A stretch of DNA of 64,000 bases from Streptomyces rapamycinicus NRRL 5491 (GTDB taxonomy: Bacteria; Actinomycetota; Actinomycetes; Streptomycetales; Streptomycetaceae): assembly GCF_024298965.1 (NCBI RefSeq), contig NZ_CP085193.1:9052001-9116000 (forward strand). Direction: 5' to 3'. Made by a program: the position numbers and the translations under genes. The notes beneath the pieces are model-generated. The model was not told the origin of the DNA. It saw only the letters and a list, made by a program, of their open reading frames with translations, and ran no database searches. Below are positions 44,070 to 52,309 of this stretch, one piece after another (position 1 is the stretch's first letter; every line of letters begins with the position of its first letter).

Positions 44070-44261
44070 GTGTTCTCACACACCGAATCCACCGCTCCAC
44101 GGATGACGATGCGCGTCTACCGCGTCTCGCCGGACGGCGCGGTCGTCACGCAGGAGCTCGGCAGGGTGGTCGTCGTGGTCAAGGACAAGCTCGAACCCCT
44201 GCGGTCCAGCCAGTACCCACCCTGCCGCTGCCCGCGCCACCGCGACGCCGCGGATCTGTGA
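44070..44261 (+). CDS. Small hypothetical protein divergent from XRE gene
   Basis: The 63-residue protein is VFSHTESTAPRMTMRVYRVSP in its first part, ends with PPCRCPRHRDAADL, and is strongly beta/valine-rich in between (GAVVTQELGRVVVVVK). Such small proteins are seen beside XRE/DUF397 pairs in Streptomyces. The terminal CxCxxH could bind metal; function unknown. GTG 44070 is assumed; TTG 44043 and ATG 44103 are alternatives. Confidence 0.5.
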   Translation: MFSHTESTAPRMTMRVYRVSPDGAVVTQELGRVVVVVKDKLEPLRSSQYPPCRCPRHRDAADL

Positions 44262-44271
44262 CGCGGCCGCG

Positions 44272-44874
44272 TCACACCCCCAGCCCCACGCGTCGGCCGC
44301 GGATGCTCAGGGCGACGACGGAGACGAGGAACCAGAAGGCGCCGAAGGCCGCGTATCCGGCGACGGTGGACAGGCCGCTTGTCGCCGAGGCGGATGTGGC
44401 AGCGATCATGCCACCGGCGAGGACGGACTGTCCGCCGCTGATGACCATGGGCCACTGGCCGCCGACCGCGCGACGGCGCCGGATCGCCACGGCGAGCTGG
44501 ATCGCTCCGGCGGCGAGGGCCCAGATGCCGAACACGAGAAGGGCCGTCTTGATGGTGGAGAAGACAGCGATGATCATTCCGGCGGTGGTGGCGAGGCCGA
44601 GAGCCATGTTGATGGTGCTGACGCGGTTCGGGGAGCCGGTACCGGTCATACGACGCTCGAGCAGCGTGGCGATGACGTCCCACAGGGGGTAGACGATCAG
44701 CAGCACGGCCGCGATCACCGTGGGCTTGTCCGCCGATACGAGCGAGGCGGAGGTCGCGAAGACGAGTGCCGCCCAGATCAGGGAGAAGGCGACTCGGATC
44801 AGGTAGAGCGATCGGAGCCCGGAGGGCGTGGGCGTCGTCGTGGTCGTGGTCGGAGTTACCGTGGTCTGCGTCAT
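44272..44874 (-). CDS. Integral membrane protein (DUF308-like)
   Basis: The 200-residue protein has a Thr/Pro-rich head (MTQTTVTPTTTTTTPTPSG) and about six membrane segments (LIRVAFSLIWAALVFATSASL, TVIAAVLLIVYPLWDVIATLL, INMALGLATTAGMIIAVFSTI, ALLVFGIWALAAGAIQLAVAI). This resembles DUF308 family proteins of unknown role. It is divergent from a two-component system across a region carrying four operator palindromes, so it may be controlled by that system. The start is ATG 44874. Confidence 0.75.
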   Translation of the reverse strand: MTQTTVTPTTTTTTPTPSGLRSLYLIRVAFSLIWAALVFATSASLVSADKPTVIAAVLLIVYPLWDVIATLLERRMTGTGSPNRVSTINMALGLATTAGMIIAVFSTIKTALLVFGIWALAAGAIQLAVAIRRRRAVGGQWPMVISGGQSVLAGGMIAATSASATSGLSTVAGYAAFGAFWFLVSVVALSIRGRRVGLGV

Positions 44875-44952
44875 CGGGTGTCCCGTTGTGATCGAGATGG
44901 TGTGAGGCGGTCGCCTCGATGACGAGTCTCGGCGGCCTCGGGAGGGGCCACG

Positions 44953-45060
44953 TACTTCGATCGAAGTAGTTCTGCCCTCCATTTCGATCGAATGAGTTCT
45001 GCCGTCTCCATCGGCCGAAGCAGGTCCGCTGTCTACTTCGTTCGAAGTACACGGCCGCAG
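44953..45060. promoter_or_regulatory. Array of four palindromic operators at 27-bp spacing
   Basis: Four tandem 27-bp units (44953, 44980, 45007, 45034) share the dyad TACTTCGATCGAAGTA and a spacer like GTTCTGCCCTC. Unit 1 is a perfect 16-bp palindrome; unit 4 has one central mismatch; units 2 and 3 keep TTCGATCGAA and TCGGCCGA. Palindrome centres lie at 44960.5, 44987.5, 45014.5 and 45041.5, exactly 27 bp apart. The array is between the membrane-protein gene and the histidine kinase gene and ends 24 nt before the kinase start. Confidence 0.85.
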
Positions 45061-45083
45061 CACACGGGAACGAGAATCGGGCC

Positions 45084-46265
45084 ATGGTCAAGGCGCGGAA
45101 CAATCAAGACGGGCCCGCGGCACCCCTGTGGGTCCGCCGCCCCGAGGTGCTGCACCGAGTCGCCTATGCAGTGGCCGCGCTGGTGTTCACCGGTCAGATC
45201 GTGGCAGTGATATTGAGAGGGTCGGATGGGCCGACGGCCCTCTCGGTATTCCTCGCCGGTGGCGGTGTCGCCCTCTCTTGGTGGAAGCCATGGGCGGGGC
45301 TGGTCGTGACGAGCGCGGCGTCCTTCGCCGTCACGGCGGTGGGCCACGACCCCCTGTCGGTGTGGATGATGGCGGTCCTCGTGCTGTTCTCGGTCACCCT
45401 CAGGGGAAAGCAGCCGCTGGCCGGAACCGGCATCGTGGCGGCGTTCTTCCTGGGGGCGTTCATGACGCTGGGAGGATTCCGTGGCGGCGCGATCGTGGGA
45501 GCCGCCGCCCTCTTCTCGGCCATAGCGGGAGGTGCGACAGGGGCCGCGCTCCGCATCCATCGGGACCACTGGTGGATCCTGGAGGAACGGGCCGAGAGCG
45601 CCATCGCCACCCGTGAGATCGAAGCCACCCGGCGAGTGACCGAGGAACGGCTCCGCATCGCCCGGGATCTCCACGACGTCATCGGCCATCAAGTCGCGAT
45701 GCTGAGCCTGCATCTCGGTGCCGCGGAAATAGGGCTGCCCGAGGACGCCGAATCCTCCCGGCAGGCCCTCGTCTCGGCCAGGTCCAGCGCCCGTACCGTC
45801 GTCGTCGAAACGCAACGGATCCTCGCGCTCCTCCGCCTCGGAGACGACACTTCCGGCGACGAGGCGCTTCGGCCGACCCCGTCGCTCAGCGGCCTGGAAG
45901 GACTGATCGCCTCGTTCGAGAGCATCGGCCTCGACGTCCGGCCCTCCATCGACATCCCCACCGGTTTCGTGGAGCCCAGTGTCGGCGTGACGGTCTACCG
46001 GGTCGTTCAGGAAGCGCTCACGAATGCCTACCGGCATGGAGAGGGGACGGCGACGGTGGAGGTGCGCGAGCGCGACGGCAGGATCTGCGTGACCGTGGAG
46101 AACCGCGTCGGTCATTCGCTCCGCGGCTCCGGCGCGGGCAGCGGACTCGGACTCGTGGGGATGCGCGAACGCGTCGAGTCCTCCAGCGGGCGGCTGACGA
46201 TCGACAGTGCCGACGGACGCTTCCGGGTCCATGCGGAGTTCAGCCCCCTGGGAGCCGTCGTCTGA
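45084..46265 (+). CDS. Sensor histidine kinase (NarL/HisKA_3 type)
   Basis: The 393-residue kinase has an N-terminal membrane region (about four to six segments, residues 22-155). It is followed by a cytoplasmic HisKA_3 domain with phospho-acceptor His197 in RIARDLHDVIGHQVAMLSLH. The ATP-binding domain has VYRVVQEALTNAYRHGEG (N box) and GSGLGLVGMRERVESSSG (G box). It senses an unknown membrane signal and passes the phosphate to the regulator whose start overlaps its stop by one base. It is divergent from the DUF308-like gene. Confidence 0.93.
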   Translation: MVKARNNQDGPAAPLWVRRPEVLHRVAYAVAALVFTGQIVAVILRGSDGPTALSVFLAGGGVALSWWKPWAGLVVTSAASFAVTAVGHDPLSVWMMAVLVLFSVTLRGKQPLAGTGIVAAFFLGAFMTLGGFRGGAIVGAAALFSAIAGGATGAALRIHRDHWWILEERAESAIATREIEATRRVTEERLRIARDLHDVIGHQVAMLSLHLGAAEIGLPEDAESSRQALVSARSSARTVVVETQRILALLRLGDDTSGDEALRPTPSLSGLEGLIASFESIGLDVRPSIDIPTGFVEPSVGVTVYRVVQEALTNAYRHGEGTATVEVRERDGRICVTVENRVGHSLRGSGAGSGLGLVGMRERVESSSGRLTIDSADGRFRVHAEFSPLGAVV

Positions 46266-46924
46266 TGACGCAGATTCTGATCGTCGACGACCAGGACGAC
46301 ATGAGGGCGGGCATTCGCACGATGCTTCTGCTCGACCCGGGTCTCGTTGTCGCGGGTGATCTCTCCGATGGACTCCAGGTCGTCCCCTTCCTCCGGGACC
46401 ACCCCGTCGACCTGGTCCTGATGGACATCCGGATGCCCGGCATCGACGGTGTCGAAGCCACCCGCCGGATCCGCAAGGAGCATCCGCCCGAAAAGCTGCG
46501 GGTGATCGTGCTGACCACTTTTGACCAGGACGACATCGTTCTCGCCGCCCTTCGCGCGGGCGCCAACGGTTTCCTGAGCAAGACCGTGAGCCCTGCCGAA
46601 CTCGTCGCCGGAATCAATGAGGTCGTCGGCGGTGGCGGCGCGCTGTCGGCCGCCGCGACGGCCGCGCTCATCGGTCATATGACCGACAGTCCGCCCCCGG
46701 TGATCGACAAGGAACTGCTGCGCCGCTTCGGCGCTCTGACCCCCAGGGAACGGGACGTGGTCGTTCTCATCGCGAGCGGCCTCGGCAACGACGAGATCGC
46801 GGCCCAGATGTCCGTGTCGCCGTTCACCGTGAAGACACATGCGGTGCGGGCCATGACGAAGGTCGGCGCGCGTGATCGAGCGCAACTCGTCTCATTCACC
46901 TTCCGGGCCGGGCTCTACCCCTGA
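46265..46924 (+). CDS. LuxR/NarL-family response regulator
   Basis: The 219-residue regulator has a receiver domain (ILIVDDQDDMRAGIRTML; phospho-acceptor Asp54 in VLMDIRMPGIDG; Lys in GFLSKTVSPAEL) and a C-terminal LuxR HTH (LTPRERDVVVLIASGLGNDEIAAQMSVSPFTVKTHAVRAM). It is the partner of the overlapping kinase gene. It is the most obvious candidate to bind the four palindromes upstream. The 3' end overlaps the LacI-family gene by 10 nt. Confidence 0.94.
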   Translation: MTQILIVDDQDDMRAGIRTMLLLDPGLVVAGDLSDGLQVVPFLRDHPVDLVLMDIRMPGIDGVEATRRIRKEHPPEKLRVIVLTTFDQDDIVLAALRAGANGFLSKTVSPAELVAGINEVVGGGGALSAAATAALIGHMTDSPPPVIDKELLRRFGALTPRERDVVVLIASGLGNDEIAAQMSVSPFTVKTHAVRAMTKVGARDRAQLVSFTFRAGLYP

Positions 46925-48003
46925 GCCTGCCGGGCGGAACCCCGGAACAGGTGGCCACAGCTCTCGCGTATGACCAGCTCCGTGGGGATGGTCACGCGCA
47001 CCCCCGGCTCGGGGGTGCGTTCCAGTTGGTCGAGCATCAGGCCCAGACAGCGGCGGCCGATCTCCGTGAAGTCCGTACGGACCGTCGTGAGCGGGGGGAG
47101 CAGATGGGCCGCCTCCGGGATGTCGTCGTAGCCGATCACGCTGACGTCCTCGGGGACCCGGCGGCCCGCCTCGTGGAGGGCGCGGAGGACGCCCACCGCC
47201 ATCTGGTCGTTGGAGACGAACACCGCCGTGGCGTCCGGGTCGTGGGCGATGCGGCGGCCGAGCTCATGGCCCGAGTCCGCGCTCCAGTCGCCGAAGAGCG
47301 GCTCGCGCGCCTCCGCGCCCGCGTCCCTCAGGGCCGCCCGCCAGCCGTCCACCCGCGCCTCGGCTGCGATCCAGCCGACCGGGCCCGCGATGTGGCGGAC
47401 CGTGCGGTGGCCGAGGCGCAGCAGGTGCTCCGTGGCCTGGCGGGCACCGGACGCGGAGTCGCCCGCGACGACGGGGACGCGGGCGCCGAAGCTCTTGTCC
47501 AGCGTGACCATGGGCCTGCCGTGGTCGGTCTCGACCAGGGCCTCGCCCACCGAGCGCTGCGGGGCGATCGCGATGATGCCGTCCGCGCCCTGGCCGAGCA
47601 GCCGGTCGACCGCGCCCCGCACCGCCGCCTGGTCGGCGGCGGTGAGCGCGATCGTGCTGACCAGGTAACCGGCCTCCTGCGCGGCCTCGTTGATGCCCGC
47701 CAGGGTGGCGGCGGGGCCGAACCGGGCCGCGTCGAAGGAGATCACGCCGAGCGTCCGGCTGCGGCCACTGGCCAGGGTGCGGGCGCTGGCGGTCGGGCGG
47801 TAGCCCAGTTCGCGCATGGCGGCGCGGACGCGTTCGCGGGTCTCGGGCCGGACCCGGGGGTGGTCGTTGAGGACGCGCGAGACGGTCTGGCCGGAGACCC
47901 CGGCGCGGCGGGCGACATCGGCCATCACCGCCCCGCCGCCCGCCGTGGCCCGGCGCCGCCGGACGCGCTGGAGCCCGCCCGGTTCCTCCTCCGGCTCGCC
48001 CAT
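46915..48003 (-). CDS. LacI-family transcriptional regulator
   Basis: The 362-residue repressor has an HTH near the N-terminus (VMADVARRAGVSGQTVSRVLNDHPRVRPETRERV) and a periplasmic-binding fold (LGVISFDAARFGPAATLAGI, AIAPQRSVGEALVETDHGRP, VFVSNDQMAVGVLRALHEAG, DVSVIGYDDIPEAAHLLPPL). No sugar genes are adjacent. It is divergent from the methoxymalonyl-ACP operon across 140 nt, so it may regulate that operon or merely flank the cluster. The start ATG 48003 is chosen by family alignment. Confidence 0.9.
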   Translation of the reverse strand: MGEPEEEPGGLQRVRRRRATAGGGAVMADVARRAGVSGQTVSRVLNDHPRVRPETRERVRAAMRELGYRPTASARTLASGRSRTLGVISFDAARFGPAATLAGINEAAQEAGYLVSTIALTAADQAAVRGAVDRLLGQGADGIIAIAPQRSVGEALVETDHGRPMVTLDKSFGARVPVVAGDSASGARQATEHLLRLGHRTVRHIAGPVGWIAAEARVDGWRAALRDAGAEAREPLFGDWSADSGHELGRRIAHDPDATAVFVSNDQMAVGVLRALHEAGRRVPEDVSVIGYDDIPEAAHLLPPLTTVRTDFTEIGRRCLGLMLDQLERTPEPGVRVTIPTELVIRESCGHLFRGSARQAQG

Positions 48004-48143
48004 GCGGATGCGCTTCCTCCTCGTACTCCTAGTATTTTTACCGGAAAGTGCCATTGAAACAGGGGCCCGCCGTTCTTGTTGGCATTCACTTGTTGTGCGC
48101 ATAGCAGGGGCGCGCTCATCGATGTGACGATTGGAGGCAGGGG

Positions 48144-49007
48144 ATGGCGGGTTCCGCATCGGACACGATCGCTGTCGTCGGTGCCGGGGTAATGGGACGC
48201 AACATCACCGCACTCGCGCTGGGCCGTGGGGTCGATGTCGTGCTGGTCGATGTCTCGGCTGACGTGCTGGAGAGCGCCCGGGCGGAAGTCGCCCAGCTGT
48301 TGCGGCACGGGCAGTTCATGGGCGCCTTCCCCGCCTCCCAGGCCACCGGGACCTTGACCACGACGCTCTCCAGCGGCGACGTCGCGGACGCCGATGTGGT
48401 GATCGAGGCGATCACCGAGGACGCCGCGCTCAAGGCGCAGGTCATGGCGGACCTCTCCGGCACGGTCCCCGCCGGGGTCCCGCTGATCACCAACACCTCG
48501 GGAATTCCCATCGCCGAACTGGCGAAGTCGGTGCGGCGGCCCGCGGAACTGGCCGGGGTGCACTTCATGAATCCGTCCTATCTCATCGAGATGGTGGAAG
48601 TGGTGCGCGGCCCGCGGACCGGCGAGGACGCCATGGCCGCGATCCTGTCCCTGCTGGGCCGGCTGGGGAGGAAGACGGTCGTCGTGCGTGACGCGCCGGG
48701 CTTCGTCACCAGCAGGCTGCTGCACCCCATGATCAATGAAGCGGCGCGCATCGTGGCCGAGGGCACCGCGAGCGTCGAGGCCGTGGACCAGCTGATGCAC
48801 GGCTGCCTCGGCCATCCGACCGGTCCGCTGCGCACCGCCGATCTGATCGGACTCGACAACCTCGCGGACGCTCTTCGGCTGCTTGCCGAGCGGACCGGAA
48901 ATCCCACCTTCGAGCCCTGTGAACTTCTGCTGGAGAAGGTGCGCCGCGGTGATCTGGGGCGCAAGACAGGGCGCGGGTTCTACAACTATGGAGAGGTGCT
49001 TTCGTGA
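48144..49007 (+). CDS. fkbK: 3-hydroxyacyl-CoA/ACP dehydrogenase, FkbK-like (methoxymalonyl-ACP)
   Basis: The 287-residue NAD-dependent dehydrogenase has a Rossmann motif IAVVGAGVMGRNITALAL, and the family motifs DADVVIEAITEDAALKAQV, VHFMNPSYLIEMVEVVRG and GFVTSRLLHPMINEAARI. In methoxymalonyl-ACP pathways the FkbK-type enzyme oxidises the glyceryl/hydroxymalonyl-ACP intermediate. This call rests mainly on the neighbouring genes; alone it could be a fatty-acid 3-hydroxyacyl-CoA dehydrogenase. ATG 48144 follows TTGGAGG. It is first in an operon with 4-nt coupling to the ACP gene. Confidence 0.85.
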   Translation: MAGSASDTIAVVGAGVMGRNITALALGRGVDVVLVDVSADVLESARAEVAQLLRHGQFMGAFPASQATGTLTTTLSSGDVADADVVIEAITEDAALKAQVMADLSGTVPAGVPLITNTSGIPIAELAKSVRRPAELAGVHFMNPSYLIEMVEVVRGPRTGEDAMAAILSLLGRLGRKTVVVRDAPGFVTSRLLHPMINEAARIVAEGTASVEAVDQLMHGCLGHPTGPLRTADLIGLDNLADALRLLAERTGNPTFEPCELLLEKVRRGDLGRKTGRGFYNYGEVLS

Positions 49008-49282
49008 GTATGGACCAGGCAGTCACCGCCGAGGCGACCGAGCAGGCGATCACGGCGTTCGTCTCGGAGCGGGTGAAGGCGGAGGTCCCCGCCGACCAGG
49101 ATCTCTTCGGGTCCGGGCTGGTGTCGTCGATGTTCGCGATGGAGCTCGTCGTCCATCTGGAACAGGCATTCTCCGTACAGATCCTGGGGGACGACCTCAA
49201 GCGGGACAACTTCCGCACCATCGAGGCCATGACCGCTCTGGTGGTGCGGTTGCGCGGCGCCGAGAAGCCCGCCGATGACTGA
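49004..49282 (+). CDS. fkbJ: Acyl carrier protein, FkbJ-like
   Basis: The 92-residue carrier protein has phosphopantetheine serine Ser42 in FGSGLVSSMFAMELV (the usual GxxS pattern with Ser before Met). It carries the glyceryl-derived C3 unit through oxidation and methylation. GTG 49004 overlaps the preceding stop codon (GTGA); an ATG two codons later is the alternative. The last 8 nt overlap the next gene. Confidence 0.9.
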   Translation: MSMDQAVTAEATEQAITAFVSERVKAEVPADQDLFGSGLVSSMFAMELVVHLEQAFSVQILGDDLKRDNFRTIEAMTALVVRLRGAEKPADD

Positions 49283-51488
49283 GCCGCTCGCCGGCGCCCG
49301 TGACCTCGTCGACGACCTCGTCGGTGACCGGGCCGCGGAGTGGGACCGGACCGGTCTGATCCCCGATGACGTCCTGCGCACGCTGTCCGCTCGCGGCCTG
49401 CTGTGCGCCGGGGTGCCGCGGGCGTCCGGCGGACTCGGCGCGAGCAGCACGGCGAACGGCGAGTTCACCGCGTTCGTGGGCAGCCGGTGCAGCTCCCTGC
49501 GGAGCGTGATGACCTCGCAGGGCATGGCCGCATGGACCATTCAGCGCCTGGGCAGCGCCCGACAACACGCCGAGTACCTGCCGAAACTGGCCGGGGGTCA
49601 GCTCGCCGCCGTCGCGTTCAGCGAGCCGGAGGCGGGCAGCGATCTGTCGGCGATGACCACGACCATCGAACGGGACGATGACACCGTCATCGTCCGCGGC
49701 CAGAAGGTCTGGACGACCGCGGCCCACTACGCCGACATGGTCGTCGTCGTCGGCCGCCATGGCTCAGGTGCGGCCGCCGTGGTGGTGCCCACCTCGGCTC
49801 CGGGCGTCACCGTGACCAGGGTGGCGCAACCGTCCGGCTGCCGGGCCGCGGGCCATGCGGATGTACGGCTCGACGAGGTGCGGCTGCCCGCCACCGCCGT
49901 GCTCGGCGGCGGACAGCCCCTGATGCTCCTGGTGACCACCGCGCTGGCGTACGGGCGGATCTCGGTCGCCTGGGGCTGCGTCGGCATCCTGCGGGCCTGT
50001 CTCGACGCCGCCCGTGGCCATGCCCGCACCCGGACGCAGTTCGGAAAGCGGCTCGCGGAGCACCAGCTCGTCGCCCGTCACCTGGCGAATCTGCTGACCT
50101 CCGAGCAGATCGCCACCCGGGTGTGCGAACACGCCAGCCGGTGCTGGGACGACGGCTCTCCCGAGATGGTCGTCGCCACCGTCCTGGCCAAGCAGGTGAG
50201 CGCGGTCCAGGCCGCGCAGGGCGCTGCCACGGCGGTGCAGGTCCTGGGTTCGGCGGCCGCGCACGAGGGCCATGTGGTCGAGCGCGCGTACCGCGACGCG
50301 AAGCTCATGGAACTCATCGAGGGCAGTACGGAGATCTGTCAGCTGATCCTCGCCGACCACGCCGTGTCGATGCCCGCGACATGTGTCGGCGAACCGAGAC
50401 AAGGGAGAGCCGTGGCTGAACAGACCCCGATCGTGAAGTGCCTGGTGTGGGACCTCGACAACACGCTGTGGCAGGGCACGTTGCTGGAGGACGGGACGGT
50501 GACGCTCCCCGCCCCGGTCAGAGAACTCATCGCCGAGCTGGACAGCCGCGGCATCCTGCAGTCCGTGGCCAGCAAGAACGACCACGACCTGGCGTGGAAG
50601 CAGCTGGAGACGCTGGGCGTCGCCGAGTACTTCGTACTGCCGCGCATCGGCTGGGGTCCGAAGTCCGATTCGGTGCGGGAGATCGCCACCGAGCTCAACT
50701 TCGCGCTCTCCACGATCGCCTTCATCGACGACCAGCCGACGGAGCGGGCGGAGGTCCAGTTCCATCTGCCCGAGGTCCGCTGCTACGACGCCGAGCAGCT
50801 GTCCGATCTCTCCGCCCTGCCGGAGTTCAACCCGGCGACGGTGACCGTGGACGCGCGCCGCCGTCGGCAGATGTACCAGGCCGGATTCCAGCGGAAGGCG
50901 GCCGAGGCGGAGTTCCAGGGGCCGAGCGAAGACTTCCTGCGCTCGCTGGAACTGGTGATGCGCATCGGACGCGCCACCGAGGAGGAGCTCTCCCGGGTGG
51001 AGGAGCTGACGCTGCGCACCAGCCAGATGAACGCCACTGGTGTGCACTACTCCATCACCGATCTGCGCGCGCTGCTGGCCGATCCCCGCCATGAGGTGCT
51101 GGTGACCACGCTCACCGACCGGTTCGGGCCGCATGGCGCGGTCGGTCTCCAACTGCTGGCGAAGCACGAAGGCGTCTGGCATCTCAAGCTGCTGGCCACC
51201 TCGTGTCGTGTGGTGTCGTTCGGCGCCGGTTCGGCGATCCTCCGCTGGCTCGGCGACCAGGCCGCCCGGGCGGGTGTCCATCTGGCCGCCGACTTCCGGC
51301 AGACCGAGCGCAACCGGATGATGGAGATCGCCTACCGCTTCGCCGGTTTCACCGACGAGCCGTGCGACTGCCGGGCCGGACTGCCCGCGCCCGCGCAGGA
51401 GGACATCCAGCGGCTCCATCTGTCCCCGGCGCCGTCCGACCCGCCGCCCACGATGGAGCTGCACGCCGTCAGCCTCCAGGGCGTCTGA
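49275..51488 (+). CDS. fkbI-fkbH: Fused FkbI-like acyl dehydrogenase and FkbH-like glyceryl transferase/phosphatase
   Basis: The 737-residue protein joins two enzymes that are usually separate. Residues 1-375 are an acyl-CoA dehydrogenase-like FkbI (VAFSEPEAGSDLSAMTT, TQFGKRLAEHQLVARHLANL, ELIEGSTEICQLILADHAVS). Residues ~385-737 are a HAD-like FkbH (KCLVWDLDNTLWQGTLLEDG, VASKNDHDLAW, FIDDQPTERAEVQFHLPEV, RTSQMNATGVHYS). FkbH loads 1,3-bisphosphoglycerate onto the ACP and removes phosphate; FkbI then oxidises the intermediate. No stop codon separates them, yet AAGGGAG and GTG 50412 lie at the junction, so FkbH may also be made separately. ATG 49275 overlaps the ACP gene. Confidence 0.88.
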   Translation: MTEPLAGARDLVDDLVGDRAAEWDRTGLIPDDVLRTLSARGLLCAGVPRASGGLGASSTANGEFTAFVGSRCSSLRSVMTSQGMAAWTIQRLGSARQHAEYLPKLAGGQLAAVAFSEPEAGSDLSAMTTTIERDDDTVIVRGQKVWTTAAHYADMVVVVGRHGSGAAAVVVPTSAPGVTVTRVAQPSGCRAAGHADVRLDEVRLPATAVLGGGQPLMLLVTTALAYGRISVAWGCVGILRACLDAARGHARTRTQFGKRLAEHQLVARHLANLLTSEQIATRVCEHASRCWDDGSPEMVVATVLAKQVSAVQAAQGAATAVQVLGSAAAHEGHVVERAYRDAKLMELIEGSTEICQLILADHAVSMPATCVGEPRQGRAVAEQTPIVKCLVWDLDNTLWQGTLLEDGTVTLPAPVRELIAELDSRGILQSVASKNDHDLAWKQLETLGVAEYFVLPRIGWGPKSDSVREIATELNFALSTIAFIDDQPTERAEVQFHLPEVRCYDAEQLSDLSALPEFNPATVTVDARRRRQMYQAGFQRKAAEAEFQGPSEDFLRSLELVMRIGRATEEELSRVEELTLRTSQMNATGVHYSITDLRALLADPRHEVLVTTLTDRFGPHGAVGLQLLAKHEGVWHLKLLATSCRVVSFGAGSAILRWLGDQAARAGVHLAADFRQTERNRMMEIAYRFAGFTDEPCDCRAGLPAPAQEDIQRLHLSPAPSDPPPTMELHAVSLQGV
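50401..50414 (+). promoter_or_regulatory. Internal ribosome binding site and GTG at the FkbI-FkbH junction
   Basis: AAGGGAGAGCC followed by GTG at 50412, in frame with the FkbH part (MAEQTPIVKCLVWDLDNTLW). It looks like the relic or still-active start of a once-separate fkbH gene. Confidence 0.6.
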
Positions 51489-51559
51489 GCCCTCGCCGGC
51501 CGGGAGGCGCACCTCCCGGCCGGTTCCGATGTGAGAAGACCAGAGAAGATGGATGACGC

Positions 51560-52237
51560 ATGGCGAACCAGGTAGGTCTCCCGGCCGCGCTCTCGGAGTA
51601 CATCCGGGAGTTCTCCCTGCGGGAGGACGCGGTCCTGCGGCAGCTGCGCGAGACGACGGCGGAGCTTCCCGCGGGCACCGCGATGCAGGTCATGCCCGAG
51701 GAGGGCCAGTTGCTGACGCTGCTGGCCGGACTCACCCCGGCGAAGAGGATCCTGGAGATCGGCACGTTCACCGGGTACAGCACCCTGTGCCTGGCCCGCG
51801 CGCTCGCGCCCGGCGGACAGCTGGTCACCTGTGACATCACCGACCGCTGGGCGGGCATCGGCGCCGACTACTGGGCCAGGGCGGGCGTCGAGGGACGGAT
51901 CGACCTGCGCGTCGGTGACGCGGCGGACACCCTGAAGGCGATCCTCGCGGAGGAGGGCCCCGGCACGTTCGACTTCGTGTTCATCGACGCCGACAAGCAG
52001 GGCTACCCGCACTACTACGAGATGGCGCTGACGCTCCTCGGCGACCGCGGTCTGATCGTGGTCGACAACACCCTGTTCTTCGGCAAGGTCGTGGACCCCG
52101 AGGCCAGGGACGTCGACACCGCCGGGATCCGCGCGTTCAACAAGCTGGTCCACGATGATCCGCGGGTGGAGATGTCGCTGATCCCCATGGCGGACGGCAT
52201 CACGCTGATCCGCAAGAAGTCACCCGCGGGTGAGTGA
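51560..52237 (+). CDS. fkbG: SAM-dependent O-methyltransferase, FkbG-like
   Basis: The 225-residue class I methyltransferase is of the catechol/caffeoyl-CoA type: KRILEIGTFTGYSTLCLARAL (SAM site), VTCDITDRWAGIG, DFVFIDADKQGYPHYYEM, VVDNTLFFGKVVDP. It should methylate hydroxymalonyl-ACP to methoxymalonyl-ACP. It is 71 nt after the FkbI-FkbH gene, in the same direction, and followed by a strong terminator that marks the end of the operon. The final RKKSPAGE tail is typical. Confidence 0.9.
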   Translation: MANQVGLPAALSEYIREFSLREDAVLRQLRETTAELPAGTAMQVMPEEGQLLTLLAGLTPAKRILEIGTFTGYSTLCLARALAPGGQLVTCDITDRWAGIGADYWARAGVEGRIDLRVGDAADTLKAILAEEGPGTFDFVFIDADKQGYPHYYEMALTLLGDRGLIVVDNTLFFGKVVDPEARDVDTAGIRAFNKLVHDDPRVEMSLIPMADGITLIRKKSPAGE

Positions 52238-52244
52238 GCAGAGC

Positions 52245-52292
52245 GACGGCTGAGGCGGGCCGGGGCCGACGCCCCGGTCCGCCTCAGCCGTC
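52245..52292. terminator. Bidirectional terminator after the methoxymalonyl operon
   Basis: A 21-bp stem with one G-U pair is formed by 52245-52265 (GACGGCTGAGGCGGGCC then GGGG) and 52272-52292, with a 6-nt loop. It sits 8 nt behind the methyltransferase stop codon and 18 nt from the end of the convergent gene. Confidence 0.92.
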
Positions 52293-52309
52293 CGCGGGGG
52301 CTTCCCCGC

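Noticed and set aside
44953..45060. CRISPR-like array
   Set aside because: Units are 27 bp end to end with partly conserved spacers, only four repeats, and no cas genes; the palindromic core fits operators.
48144..49007. Fatty-acid beta-oxidation dehydrogenase
   Set aside because: Coupling to an ACP, FkbI/FkbH-like and FkbG-like genes places it in methoxymalonyl-ACP synthesis.
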